This document shows, piece by piece, positions 1-9,018 of a stretch of DNA of 64,000 nucleotides (the first letter of the stretch is position 1; each line of letters starts with the position of its first letter). Under the pieces are notes generated by a model. It was given only the letters and a program-made list of their open reading frames with translations. It searched no databases and had not been told where the DNA came from. The DNA comes from Clostridiaceae bacterium (GTDB lineage Bacteria > Bacillota > Clostridia > Tissierellales > Sporanaerobacteraceae): positions 1 through 64,000 of the forward strand of contig JAHXQP010000017.1 of assembly GCA_019391515.1 (NCBI GenBank), in the 5' to 3' direction. A program made the translations under genes and the position numbers.

Positions 1-151
1 CTATGTCATCTAAATACTTAATAAGTTTTTCTTTATTTATTTCCTCTTTATCTTCATAACTCTTATATATATAGTTGGCTAAATGTCTACATTCATAGTT
101 CATAAAATCCTCTGGATTTATATGTTCTTTAATCTTTTCAAGCTTTAATTT
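1..151 (-). pseudogene. fragment resembling the C-terminal helicase-binding domain of DnaG primase
   Basis: An open frame of about 50 codons runs off the left edge of the window on the minus strand and has no start of its own; an in-frame TAA lies just upstream. The peptide contains the pattern KIKEHINPEDF followed about 15 residues later by YIYKSYED, which resembles the DnaB-interacting C-terminal domain of clostridial DnaG. The rest of a primase cannot lie upstream, because the frame is preceded directly by the start of an IS3-type orfA in another frame. It is probably a truncated relic or deletion junction; a fortuitous match to another helical protein is possible. Confidence 0.35.
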
Positions 152-185
152 TTACTTCTTTACTGTACTTTGGTTTTCTTCCCAT
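138..185 (-). pseudogene. 5' end of an IS3-family orfA transposase gene, truncated
   Basis: An ATG preceded by a strong ribosome binding site (GGAGG, 8 bases upstream) opens a 15-codon frame reading MGRKPKYSKEVKIKA and then stops. This lysine-rich opening is typical of the helix-turn-helix orfA protein of IS3-family elements. The remainder of orfA and all of orfB are missing; the sequence continues as an unrelated DnaG-like frame. The upstream flank (183-254) is the element end that is repeated at 46748-46819. Confidence 0.5.
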
Positions 186-254
186 AAAAAATACCTCCAA
201 GTAGATAGTCTAATTTTAATTAATTAGACTGTCTACTTTGGAAGTATCATATCA
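183..254 (-). repeat. 72-bp palindromic IS end, copy A
   Basis: The segment contains two near-complementary arms of about 26 bases (each containing TCTAATT next to an AATTAA-type loop) and ends beside the orfA start. By hand alignment it is identical at 70 of 72 positions to the reverse complement of 46748-46819. It is likely the left terminal region of an IS3-family element, including the orfA ribosome binding site. It can also fold into a strong hairpin followed by TTTTTT, so it could act as a terminator. Confidence 0.6.
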
Positions 255-285
255 ATCAAGGCTATTTTTAAAGATTATATATTTT

Positions 286-1062
286 TTAATCTAAAATATA
301 GTTAAACTGTTCTTCTAAAGGAATGTTTTCTCTATAGTGTTCATATAGCTTGGCAATAGTTGATTCCTTGTATGGAAGTACAAATATACCTCCAATCCCA
401 AAAAGTAATGAGCCTAAAAGGAGCCAACCTAAAAAAGAAAGATCTAAAATAAATATTTCCCATTTCTCATCATTAGTCATTTCTTTACTAATTTGTATGG
501 CATCTGATAAACTTATATGTGGATTTTCAGATAGAATATATGGAACCATCCTATATTCATAACTCTTTATAATGCCAGGTATAACAAGTAACAGTGTCCA
601 CAATAAGAGATAAATATTCATAAGAAGCATTTTTCCTGTAATAGGCAGCCACTCTCCATTTCTAAAGGTAGTAAATAATGTTCCAATCTCTGAATGTCCT
701 TTAAATCCATCAATAAAAAATCGCTTTTTCCCTACTTCCAATACATTCCCAACTACTATGCTAAGTATTAGTCCAATGATTATCAAGAAAATAAAGGCTT
801 TTAGAGTTACTTTAAATACAAAAGGGTTTTTTAAACCTTTATCCAAAGAACTTAGCAGATCCCTACTTGGACTTATTTTAATATTATGGTATTCTTGCTG
901 AAAAAAAGGTTCTTCATTTTCATTATCTATGCTGCTACTTGTTGAACTATTACTAATACCTCCTGAAAGAAGCGCTGTAACTAAGCATACTATAAATGCT
1001 TTCCAATAGTTCCTTTTTAAAAATTTCTTGGCCTCAGACTTTAGCTCTTTTCTAGTCCACAT
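286..1062 (-). CDS. DUF975-family integral membrane protein
   Basis: The predicted protein is about 258 residues and opens MWTRKELKSEAKKFLKRNYW, the signature of the DUF975 family, whose function is not known. Hydrophobic segments lie near residues 19-33, 85-110, 140-165 and 205-235, so it is a polytopic membrane protein. The ATG at 1062 is chosen because GGGGGTG lies about five bases upstream; the ATG eight codons earlier has no ribosome binding site. It follows the thr operon on the same strand after about 95 bp, so it may be read through from it, but it is not an obvious member of that pathway. Confidence 0.75.
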   Translation of the reverse strand: MWTRKELKSEAKKFLKRNYWKAFIVCLVTALLSGGISNSSTSSSIDNENEEPFFQQEYHNIKISPSRDLLSSLDKGLKNPFVFKVTLKAFIFLIIIGLILSIVVGNVLEVGKKRFFIDGFKGHSEIGTLFTTFRNGEWLPITGKMLLMNIYLLLWTLLLVIPGIIKSYEYRMVPYILSENPHISLSDAIQISKEMTNDEKWEIFILDLSFLGWLLLGSLLFGIGGIFVLPYKESTIAKLYEHYRENIPLEEQFNYILD

Positions 1063-1156
1063 GTATACACCCCCATCAATAACCATTATATTATAAATAT
1101 ACTTCGATTTATGTTAAATAATAGAATATATTCACTTCCAATTGTAACATAATTAA

Positions 1157-2053
1157 CTACTTTTTTATACCGTTCTCTACACACGCCCCAGATAAATTTA
1201 AGTCTAATTCTTTAACATCCCAATTACAGCTAATAGAATTGAGATGATTTTTAATCCTTACTGCAAAATCCATATCATCATCTTCAATAATAACCATTAT
1301 AGTAGGACCTGCACCACTTATATATACACCTAAAGCACCTAGTTCATAAGATTTATTTATAATTTCATCACCTTTATGAATTAGTTTTTTCCTATAGGGT
1401 TCATGTAACTTATCCATTAATGATACTTTCAATAAATCAAATCTACCATTGGACAAAGCAGAGAGTAATAAAGACACCCTTCCTACATTGTATATAGAAT
1501 CTTTATAATTAATATTTGAAGGTAAAACTTCTCTAGCCTCAGATGTTGATAGAGTAAAATCAGGAACCAGTGCTACAAATTTAATCCCACTAGCTATATT
1601 AATCTTATTATAGTATATATTTTCATCCTCTGTAACGGAGGCTACAAGGCCCCCAAATAGTGCAGGAGCAATATTGTCTGGATGGCCTTCTATCTTTGTA
1701 GCTATTTCTAGGATTTCCTCCTTTGATAAAGAAGCTTTAGCTATTTCATTAGCACCTATAACCCCTCCTAAGATACACGCTGCACTACTTCCTAGTCCTC
1801 TAGCTATAGGTATATCAGTATTTAAATCTATTTTTATACCCTTAGCTCCATATCCTATTTTTTTAAAAGTTTCTAACATTGAAATATATACTAAGTTATT
1901 TTCATTGGCATAGTCATTATCACAGCCATTGATTTCTAAACCTTCATCTATTTCTTCAAAGGAAAATATATTATAGAAATCGAGGGCAATTCCTAATGTA
2001 TCAAAGCCTGAACCTAGATTTGCACTTGTGGCAGGTACTTTAACTTTAATCAC
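1157..2053 (-). CDS. thrB: homoserine kinase
   Basis: It phosphorylates L-homoserine with ATP to O-phosphohomoserine, the substrate of threonine synthase. The 298-residue length is normal for this GHMP-kinase enzyme. The N-terminal PATSANLGSGFDTLG and the phosphate-binding loop ARGLGSSAACILGG (residues 84-97) are diagnostic, and a C-terminal GVYISGAGPT motif is present. Translation starts at a GTG with AGGTG six bases upstream. It is the last gene of lysC-hom-thrC-thrB, starting 13 bp after thrC, and should be controlled by the T-box in front of lysC. The identification is secure from motifs and operon context. Confidence 0.96.
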   Translation of the reverse strand: MIKVKVPATSANLGSGFDTLGIALDFYNIFSFEEIDEGLEINGCDNDYANENNLVYISMLETFKKIGYGAKGIKIDLNTDIPIARGLGSSAACILGGVIGANEIAKASLSKEEILEIATKIEGHPDNIAPALFGGLVASVTEDENIYYNKINIASGIKFVALVPDFTLSTSEAREVLPSNINYKDSIYNVGRVSLLLSALSNGRFDLLKVSLMDKLHEPYRKKLIHKGDEIINKSYELGALGVYISGAGPTIMVIIEDDDMDFAVRIKNHLNSISCNWDVKELDLNLSGACVENGIKK

Positions 2054-2066
2054 CTATATCACCTAC

Positions 2067-3530
2067 TTATAAAAATTTTTCAATTAAATCTTTCATATCT
2101 TCTTTATTGCATTTGTTATTATGTATAACCTCCTTATTCTTAAGATTTGATATGGCTTTAGGTATTTCAATATCTGTCTTAGTCGCTAATTCTTCTATTA
2201 TATTGAATTCATCTTTATTTTTTATATCTATACCAATAGAAGATGCTACTTTTGTCCCAAATTTAAATGGACTAGCAGTTGATGCAATTATAGTTTTTGT
2301 ATTATCACAAGTCTCTTCCTTATATTTTTCATAGACATTATAAGCTACTGCAGTATGAGGATCCATTATGTAGTTATTTTCTACAAATACCTTGTTGATT
2401 GAAAAGCTTATCTCTTCTTCAGTTGAATAAGAACCGTAAAAATCTTTCAAATTTGATTTATCTATTTTATAATAGCCATCCTTAACAAGCTCATCCATTT
2501 TATTCTTAACAAATATACCGTCTCCCCCACTTATATGGAATAAAAGTCTTTCTAAATTGCTAGATATTAGAATATCCATAGATGGAGATGAAGTTAAAAT
2601 AAGCTCCCTTCTCTTATCATATATTCCAGTTTTAATAAAATCGGTTAAAACATTGTTTTCATTAGAAGCACATATTAACTTATTTATAGGAAGTCCCATT
2701 TCCTTTGCATAATATGCCGCTAAGATATTTCCAAAATTACCTGTAGGAACTACAATATTTATCTTTTCATTATCTTCTATTTTTCCTTCCCTTAGAAGGG
2801 TCAGATATCCATAGAAATAGTAAACAATTTGAGGAATTAGCCTACCTATATTGATTGAATTAGCAGAGGATAATATATATTTATTTTTATCTAAAAATCT
2901 TACAAAATTCTGGTCATTAAAAATCCACTTTACTCCATTTTGAGCGTCATCAAAATTTCCATCAATACCTACTACAAAAGTGTTACTTCCCTCTTGAGTA
3001 AGCATTTGTTTCTTCTGTATTTTACTTACGCCGTCTTCAGGAAAAAATACTATTATTTTAATTCCGCCAACATTGGCAAATCCCTCTAATGCTGCTTTGC
3101 CTGTATCTCCAGAAGTAGCAGTGAGTATGACTATTTCCTTATCTATTTTATTTATCTTTATAGATTCCTTTAATAAATGTGGAAGTATAGATAATGCCAT
3201 GTCTTTAAATGCTAAAGTTGGACCATGGAAAAGTTCAAGGAAAAATACATCTCCAACTTTTAATAGTGGTACAATCTCTTTTTCATTAAATTTATTATCA
3301 TAAGCATTATTAATGCAGCTTTTAATTGTATTTAATTCGAAGTCTGTAAAAAATTTGCTCATTATTATAAAAGCTAGTTCTTTATAATCTGCTTCCTTCA
3401 AAGCCCCAATATTCTCAATTTTAGGTATATTGATTGGAACAAATAGCCCTCCATCCTTTGAAATTCCTTGTATTATTGCTTCACTTGATGAAATAGATAT
3501 TGTTTTGTTCCTAGTACTTATATATTCCAT
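2067..3530 (-). CDS. thrC: threonine synthase
   Basis: This PLP enzyme converts O-phosphohomoserine to threonine and phosphate. The protein is about 487 residues, the size of the long bacterial class. Visible motifs are HGPTLAFKDMA, containing the PLP-binding lysine, the phosphate-loop TSGDTGKAALEGF, and PTGNFGNILAAYYAKEMG. The ATG at 3530 is preferred because GGGAAGG precedes it and it lies 37 bp beyond the hom stop; the longer frame would overlap hom and add an unrelated hydrophobic leader. It is the third gene of the T-box-controlled aspartate-family operon. Confidence 0.96.
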   Translation of the reverse strand: MEYISTRNKTISISSSEAIIQGISKDGGLFVPINIPKIENIGALKEADYKELAFIIMSKFFTDFELNTIKSCINNAYDNKFNEKEIVPLLKVGDVFFLELFHGPTLAFKDMALSILPHLLKESIKINKIDKEIVILTATSGDTGKAALEGFANVGGIKIIVFFPEDGVSKIQKKQMLTQEGSNTFVVGIDGNFDDAQNGVKWIFNDQNFVRFLDKNKYILSSANSINIGRLIPQIVYYFYGYLTLLREGKIEDNEKINIVVPTGNFGNILAAYYAKEMGLPINKLICASNENNVLTDFIKTGIYDKRRELILTSSPSMDILISSNLERLLFHISGGDGIFVKNKMDELVKDGYYKIDKSNLKDFYGSYSTEEEISFSINKVFVENNYIMDPHTAVAYNVYEKYKEETCDNTKTIIASTASPFKFGTKVASSIGIDIKNKDEFNIIEELATKTDIEIPKAISNLKNKEVIHNNKCNKEDMKDLIEKFL

Positions 3531-3567
3531 ATTAGCATCCTTCCCTTCACCATGCTTAAATAAAATT

Positions 3568-4791
3568 TCACTTAATAATCCTAGCAATAAAATAATTATT
3601 TTTATCAATTCCTAAAGATGATAACAATTTAATTATTTCTAAATACTCAATTTCCTTAGTTATAATTGCAATATTTTCTTTTTCAGATAACAGTTTTTTA
3701 GAAATATTTTCAATAGATTTAAAAACTTTTCCCTTTTGTTCTTCAGGTAAAGAAATTCTTAAATAATATTCAGCTTTTAATTTTTCATTTAAGTTGTTGA
3801 GCTTCCTTTTCCCTAGTGGATTACCTTTTCTATAGGAATCTTCTAAAATATCTACTATATCTGCTAAAACTGCATCAGCTGTTGGAAATTTACCTGCTCC
3901 TAATCCAGAAAATTTTAATTCCCCAACATTATTGCCTACAAAGACTATAGAATTAAAAGCCATATCCACATTAGCAAAATATGAACCTTCCTTCATTATT
4001 GTAGGCTGAACCACTGCTATAAAACCATCTTCCAACTCTTTTACTTCGCCAATTAATTTTATTGTAAAATCTATACCCTTAATTTGTTCTATATCAAATG
4101 GTGTTATTTTGCTTATACCTTCTAATAAAATATCACTTTCATCAATCTTTCCTTGAAGTGCCAAAGTTCCTAATATTCTAAGCTTTCTTAAGGTATCGTA
4201 TCCTTCAACATCTGCTGTTGGATCAGCTTCTGCATAACCCATATCTTGTGCTATTTTTAATGCTTTATCATAATCCAACCCTTTATTGAACATATTAGAT
4301 AAAATATAGTTACATGTTCCATTTAAAATCCCCTGTACTTCTGTGATTTTATTGAGTATCAGCTCTCCTTTAAGTCTCTTTAATATAGGAATACCTCCAC
4401 CTACACTAGCTTCATATAAAAAAGCTAAATCTTTTTTAGCTGCTAAACTAGAAAGTTCCTCAAAATATTTTGATACTACTGCTTTATTTGCTGTAACAAC
4501 ATCTTTGCCAGAATTTAAAGCATCTTTAATATATTTATAACCTTGATCCAAATCTCCTGTTAATTCTACAATTATACTTATATCCTCACAATTTAATATT
4601 TCATTATAATCAGATGTTATTATATTTTCTCCTAATTGTATTTCTCTTTTCTTATCTATATTCTTTACTAAAATCTTTTTTATTTTAATTTCTTCTCCAG
4701 TTAAGATCTTTAATTCTTCCTGTCTTTCTTCTAAAATTTCAACTACACCTGTTCCCACTGTTCCAAGTCCTAATAATCCAATTCCTATCAT
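3568..4791 (-). CDS. hom: homoserine dehydrogenase
   Basis: It reduces aspartate semialdehyde to homoserine with NAD(P)H, the branch-point step toward threonine. The protein has about 407 residues: an N-terminal nucleotide-binding fold with GLLGLGTVGTGV, a catalytic domain with the NGTCNYIL motif, and a short C-terminal region compatible with an ACT domain for feedback control. The ATG at 4791 is chosen because AGGAGG lies eight bases upstream; the ATG two codons earlier is only two bases from it. Transcription comes from lysC, 44 bp upstream. Confidence 0.96.
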   Translation of the reverse strand: MIGIGLLGLGTVGTGVVEILEERQEELKILTGEEIKIKKILVKNIDKKREIQLGENIITSDYNEILNCEDISIIVELTGDLDQGYKYIKDALNSGKDVVTANKAVVSKYFEELSSLAAKKDLAFLYEASVGGGIPILKRLKGELILNKITEVQGILNGTCNYILSNMFNKGLDYDKALKIAQDMGYAEADPTADVEGYDTLRKLRILGTLALQGKIDESDILLEGISKITPFDIEQIKGIDFTIKLIGEVKELEDGFIAVVQPTIMKEGSYFANVDMAFNSIVFVGNNVGELKFSGLGAGKFPTADAVLADIVDILEDSYRKGNPLGKRKLNNLNEKLKAEYYLRISLPEEQKGKVFKSIENISKKLLSEKENIAIITKEIEYLEIIKLLSSLGIDKNNYFIARIIK

Positions 4792-4835
4792 AATCATTAC
4801 CTCCTACTAATACATTAATTTTTACTTAATATTTT

Positions 4836-6155
4836 TTAATCTTCAAAAGCTTCATATATAGACGCTATTGCTACATCAAAGTCATCATTTTCAATTCCTA
4901 TAATTATATTTAACTCACTTGAGCCCTGAGTTATCATTCTAATATTAACTCCATTGTCAGCTAAAGCAGTAAAAATTTTAGCTGATATTCCCTTATTCCT
5001 TATCATTCCTCTTCCTACTACTGCAATAAGGGCCATGTCAGCATAAGATATAATTGAATCTGGATTGCAATATATACATATCTCTTCAATTATCTTTTCA
5101 AGTTTAGAGTTTAGTTCTATATTTGAAATTACTAATGATACTGAATCTATACTTGAAGGCATATGTTCAACTGATACATTATTAGTTTCTAATACAGTTA
5201 ATAATTTTCTATAAAAATCTTTTTCTAAACTCATCAAAGTTTTTTCAATTGAAATAACGGTAAATCCTTTCTTACCTGCAATTCCAGTTATAGTTCCAGA
5301 AGAGCTAACAGGGTATGAATCATCTACAATCATAGTTCCAGACTCTTCTGGAAAATTTGTATTCTTAATATTTATAGGTATATTTGCTTGTTTCACTGGA
5401 AAAATAGCTTCTTCATGAAGAACAGGAGCACCCATATAAGAAAGCTCTCTAAGTTCTTTATATGTTATTGTTTCAATAGGCCTAGAATTTTTTACTATTT
5501 TAGGGTCTGCAATAAGGAATCCTGATACATCTGTCCAATTTTCATAAAGCTGAGAATCTATCCCTTTAGCTATAATAGAACCTGTTATATCAGAGCCACC
5601 TCTAGAAAAAGTAACTATCTCACCATTTTCCATAGCACCATAAAATCCTGGAATAACAGCTTGTCCAATTTTCCCTAGTTTAGATTTCACTTTTATTTGA
5701 GTAGCTTCTGGATTAAATTGATCATTATTATTAAAAACAATTAAATCCTTAGCATCTACAAATTCAAAACCTAAATAATTAGAAAGTACAATTGCATTTA
5801 AATATTCTCCCCTGCTAGCTACATAATCTTTAGAAGCTCCACTTTGAATTTTTTTCTTTATATTTTTCAATTCCTTAGCTATATCTATATCTAAACTAAG
5901 TTCCACGCAGATATCTTCAAATCTCCTTTCAACAATCTCATATACTTCGTCAAAATTAAGATTATGTGATGCAAGTTGATAGCACATATACAATAAATCT
6001 GTTATTTTATGATCTTTGTTATATCGCCTTCCAGGTGCAGAAGGTATTATGTATCTTCTCCTACTATCCAGTTCTATAATATTTTTTACTTTAGCAAATT
6101 GTTTGCTATCAGATAAAGAACTGCCACCAAATTTTGCTACAATTATATTTTGCAA
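4836..6155 (-). CDS. lysC: aspartate kinase
   Basis: It makes aspartyl phosphate, the first step of lysine, threonine and methionine synthesis. The 439-residue protein has the kinase motif AKFGGSS near the N-terminus, TFSRGGSDITGS in the catalytic domain and two C-terminal ACT-like repeats (about residues 295-439, including VVGRGM and NIRMITQGSSELN). The start is a TTG with AGGAGG eight bases upstream; no better ATG is in frame. It is the first gene behind a threonine-specific T-box, so this isozyme seems dedicated to threonine supply although its symbol is generic. A separate ddh gene at 52.5 kb serves the lysine branch. Confidence 0.94.
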   Translation of the reverse strand: MQNIIVAKFGGSSLSDSKQFAKVKNIIELDSRRRYIIPSAPGRRYNKDHKITDLLYMCYQLASHNLNFDEVYEIVERRFEDICVELSLDIDIAKELKNIKKKIQSGASKDYVASRGEYLNAIVLSNYLGFEFVDAKDLIVFNNNDQFNPEATQIKVKSKLGKIGQAVIPGFYGAMENGEIVTFSRGGSDITGSIIAKGIDSQLYENWTDVSGFLIADPKIVKNSRPIETITYKELRELSYMGAPVLHEEAIFPVKQANIPINIKNTNFPEESGTMIVDDSYPVSSSGTITGIAGKKGFTVISIEKTLMSLEKDFYRKLLTVLETNNVSVEHMPSSIDSVSLVISNIELNSKLEKIIEEICIYCNPDSIISYADMALIAVVGRGMIRNKGISAKIFTALADNGVNIRMITQGSSELNIIIGIENDDFDVAIASIYEAFED

Positions 6156-6245
6156 TTTGCATACCTCCTATAAAGTCAGATGTTTCTGTAACTTCATTAT
6201 TTTCTAAAAAATGAAGTTGCGTAAATACTGAGTTTCTTAAAAATA

Positions 6246-6478
6246 GATACAAAAAATACCCATCCCAAAAAAGGACGAGTACTAATATTCTCGAATCCAC
6301 CTACTTCTTCACAGTTTCGCTTTAACGCAGCAAACGCATATCCCTAATCAAATAATTTCTTTTAGGACTGAGCTCATAGGGGGTTTTCAATCTAGTGTGT
6401 CAAAGAAGTCTTTCAGCCAGTGAACTTCTATCTCTTTTGACCTTACAAGATTTACTCGTCCTATTCATCGCTTTCTCA
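6246..6478 (-). promoter_or_regulatory. T-box leader, threonine specifier (ACC)
   Basis: The leader has T-box hallmarks in order: GGACGAGTA (5' side of the specifier loop, with the AGTA loop-E element), AGAGA, GGCTGAAAG apical element, then GAAA-ACC followed six bases later by GAGC, the same spacing as in the well-known glyQS T-box. The lower stem ATAGG/CCTAT pairs perfectly and places ACC as specifier, i.e. tRNA-Thr. An antiterminator core with GTGGA (in place of the usual GGGTGGNACC) lies at about 6288-6308, followed by a terminator. It should activate lysC-hom-thrC-thrB when uncharged tRNA-Thr accumulates. Confidence 0.88.
6251..6279 (-). terminator. T-box attenuator terminator
   Basis: CTCGTCC pairs (with two wobble pairs) with GGATGGG, followed by TATTTTTT. 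The 5' arm CTCGTCC is also the likely 3' part of the antiterminator, as is usual in T-box leaders. Confidence 0.75.
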
Positions 6479-6480
6479 AT

Positions 6481-6509
6481 ATTTTATATTCCATATTTAA
6501 TTTTGTCAA
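6481..6509 (-). promoter_or_regulatory. sigma-A promoter of the lysC-hom-thrC-thrB operon
   Basis: TTGACA at 6504-6509 and TAAAAT at 6481-6486 are separated by 17 bases, directly upstream of the first T-box helix. Confidence 0.75.
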
Positions 6510-6736
6510 GTACATGTTTTTCGAAATTATAATTATATTTTTATAATGTCAAACTAATACTATCAAAAATAGACTTTAATTTTCATATGATCCATTATAT
6601 TTTGCAAATGATCTATATATTTTATCACTCAAATCATAAAATATAATCACCTTTAAATAAAATATATTTATTATTTTATCATCTTTTCTAGTTATGTTTG
6701 TCCAATATTATTCATACAATTTATAGAGGTGATTAT

Positions 6737-7810
6737 ATGGCTAAGAAAATATCCTTTTTAATTGTAATTTGTATATTTATTTCTATCATAGTTAGTGCTG
6801 ACAATAACAACAATTTATTAGGCGAAGTATTGGAAGTAAAAAAAGTCCCCGAAAGTATAGGTAAGGAAATAATTAAAGTTAAAATATTAGAAGGAAAATA
6901 CGAAAATCAAACAGTAAATATAGATAGAGAAAGAATAGAATATTCAACTCAAGACTTTGACCTTAAAAAAGGAGATCATATCCTAATAGAGTTACAAATT
7001 AATGAGGATGGCATTGTATCTGGAAAGTTCATAAACATTTGGAGATTAAATGAACTAAAAAAATTATCTATTATTTTTTTTATATCTATACTTATATTTG
7101 GCGGGTTAAGGGGAATCTCTTCTCTTCTATCTCTAATTTTTTCTGGATTTATAATTATAAAGTTTATGATTCCATATATACTAAAAGGGCACAATATTAT
7201 GTTTATATCTATTATTTCTTCTTCTATTATTGTTATAGTTAGTTTTCTATTAATATCTGGATTCACTAAGAAAAGTTTTGTATCTATTTTAGGGACGGTT
7301 GGTGGCACTATAATAGCTGGATTATTATCTTATCTATATTCAAATTTAACAAATATAACTGGACTTGCTAATGAAGATGTTATGTTTTTAGTAACAAATG
7401 TAGGACTTGAAGCAGATTTTAGTAGTCTTTATATGAGTTCTATCCTTATTGGTACTATAGGTGTAGTAATGGATGTAAGCATGTCTATCACTTCATCTAT
7501 ATTTGAAATAAAAAAGCAAAGTCCTAAAATTGGTTTTTCAAGCTTAATGCACTCTGGATTTAAAATAGGAAAGGATATTATGTCTACAATGGTAAATACT
7601 CTTATACTTGCATATGCAGGTAGTTCCTTGCCTTTAATTATAATAAATGTCATTTCTGATTGTCCTTTAATAGAAACTTTAAATACTGAATTAATAGCTA
7701 TGGAGATTATAAGATCCCTTTGTGGAAGCATCGGCCTAGTCCTTACTATCCCTTTGACAGTTTTTATTGCCTCCCATATAGCTCAAAAAGCTAATCCTAA
7801 AAGTTTATAA
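6737..7810 (+). CDS. YibE/F-family multi-spanning membrane protein
   Basis: The predicted protein has about 357 residues. An N-terminal signal-like segment is followed by a small extracellular beta-rich domain (about residues 25-105, with KVKILEGKYENQTV), then seven or eight hydrophobic segments including FGGLRGISSLLSL and SILIGTIGVVMDVSMSITSS. This arrangement matches the YibE/F family, whose transport or regulatory role is not established. The ATG at 6737 has AGAGGTG a few bases upstream; the 13 upstream codons of the frame lack one. It is a single gene, convergent with the yitT-like gene across a shared terminator. Confidence 0.85.
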   Translation: MAKKISFLIVICIFISIIVSADNNNNLLGEVLEVKKVPESIGKEIIKVKILEGKYENQTVNIDRERIEYSTQDFDLKKGDHILIELQINEDGIVSGKFINIWRLNELKKLSIIFFISILIFGGLRGISSLLSLIFSGFIIIKFMIPYILKGHNIMFISIISSSIIVIVSFLLISGFTKKSFVSILGTVGGTIIAGLLSYLYSNLTNITGLANEDVMFLVTNVGLEADFSSLYMSSILIGTIGVVMDVSMSITSSIFEIKKQSPKIGFSSLMHSGFKIGKDIMSTMVNTLILAYAGSSLPLIIINVISDCPLIETLNTELIAMEIIRSLCGSIGLVLTIPLTVFIASHIAQKANPKSL

Positions 7811-7847
7811 AAATAAAGAGGAAACCTTAGCCCCTCTTTATTTTTAT
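7811..7847. terminator. bidirectional terminator between yibF-like and yitT-like genes
   Basis: AAAGAGG pairs with CCTCTTT, with A-rich and T-rich flanks, giving a Rho-independent terminator usable from both strands between convergent genes. Confidence 0.75.
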
Positions 7848-8695
7848 TCATCAATACTTTTAAAACCGTCACCTAATACCTCATATACATTTGAAACTGT
7901 AACAAATGCATTTTCATCTATAGTTTTTATATGATTTTTTAATTTAATAAAATCTTTTCTATCTACTACAGTAACTACTACATCCTTTATATTTCCTGTA
8001 TAAGCCCCCTTAGCACTATATAAAGTTGCACCTCTTTCTAAATCTTTTACTATATAATCTTTAATATTATCACTGTATTCACTTACTATATTTACTTGTT
8101 TACTTAAATTTATTCCATCAATAGTTGAGTCTATTACTAATCCATTTAATATAACTCCTAATAGTGAATACATTGCTAATCTAGGTCCAAAGGCAATTCC
8201 AGCCATTAAAGTTATGGAGAAATCACATAAAAGTACTCCTCTTCCTAGCTCTAATCCCCAAAATTTATTTATTATTTTTGCTATTATATCTGTTCCACCT
8301 GTAGATGCATTTTGATTGAATACAATTGCCATACCAATAGCAGATATAAATACTCCAATGACAAGCTGTAATATAATATCATCTGATAATGGTCCTCCCA
8401 TAGGAATTATATTTTCAAATAAAGAAACTATAACTGAAGTTCCTAGACTTGTATAAATTGTTTTAATTCCAAAACCAGCACCTATAAATATAAAGGCAAC
8501 TATAAATAAAACTATATTAATAATTATCATTAGGTTTCCTATAGATAAAAATGGAATCCAATGATTTACAACAATAGCAAGGCCGTTAGCACCACCTATA
8601 GCTAACTTTTGTGGCATAAAAAAGAAATATAATCCTATTGCTACCATAAGCATTCCTATTGTTATAAATACATATTCTTTTATTTTTCCTCTCAA
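7844..8695 (-). CDS. YitT-family membrane protein (DUF161 + DUF2179)
   Basis: The 283-residue protein has about five membrane segments in its first 200 residues with the family motifs FFMPQKLAIGGANGLA and NQNASTGGTDIIAKIIN, followed by a soluble C-terminal DUF2179 domain (about 205-283, containing GATLYSAKGAYTG). YitT proteins are proposed transporters with no settled substrate. Translation begins at TTG with GGGGGAG upstream. The gene is alone behind a cobalamin riboswitch with its own terminator, so its product is likely made when B12 is scarce; this suggests but does not prove a link to corrinoid, cobalt or a B12-sparing substrate. Confidence 0.9.
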   Translation of the reverse strand: MRGKIKEYVFITIGMLMVAIGLYFFFMPQKLAIGGANGLAIVVNHWIPFLSIGNLMIIINIVLFIVAFIFIGAGFGIKTIYTSLGTSVIVSLFENIIPMGGPLSDDIILQLVIGVFISAIGMAIVFNQNASTGGTDIIAKIINKFWGLELGRGVLLCDFSITLMAGIAFGPRLAMYSLLGVILNGLVIDSTIDGINLSKQVNIVSEYSDNIKDYIVKDLERGATLYSAKGAYTGNIKDVVVTVVDRKDFIKLKNHIKTIDENAFVTVSNVYEVLGDGFKSIDE

Positions 8696-8718
8696 ATCTA
8701 CTCCCCCTTATTTTGACA

Positions 8719-8750
8719 ATAAAAAATCCTCCAACTCTAGACTCTGGAGG
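8719..8750 (-). terminator. riboswitch expression-platform terminator upstream of yitT
   Basis: CCTCCA and TGGAGG arms followed by ATTTTTT lie between the cobalamin aptamer and the yitT-like start. The loop AGTCTAGAG could pair with the upstream CTCTACGG segment, a possible antiterminator. Confidence 0.75.
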
Positions 8751-8835
8751 CAGCATAAAATAGACGGAGAATATTTCTATATTTCAAAATAATCCGCTAC
8801 AACACCCCCTATCAACCGTAGAGTTTTTTGGTGGA

Positions 8836-9000
8836 TAAATAAAGGCAGGTCTTCTGACTCTGGTTCATAAAGATTTAAAGCCTTCCCGATTTTCTCAGTG
8901 GCATAATTAAAAATCCTTTCCCATTACAGCGGCGGGACCGTACAGGATTTTCACCTGTTTCCCTTTTAAGTAGAGAAAAACTTCTCCACACCTTTATATA
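8836..9000 (-). promoter_or_regulatory. cobalamin riboswitch upstream of yitT-like gene
   Basis: On the minus strand the conserved elements appear in order: GGGAA, GGTGAAAATCC, the core GGTCCCGCCGCTGTAA, GCCACTG, and GTCAGAAGACCTGCC at the 3' end. This is the classic B12-box architecture. The only downstream gene before a terminator is the YitT-family gene. Confidence 0.93.
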
Positions 9001-9018
9001 TATAAACTTATATATTCC

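Noticed and set aside
6109-6300. 63-codon minus-strand frame across the T-box end and lysC start
   Set aside because: It overlaps the attenuator terminator and the out-of-frame lysC start; it is a shadow of the leader.
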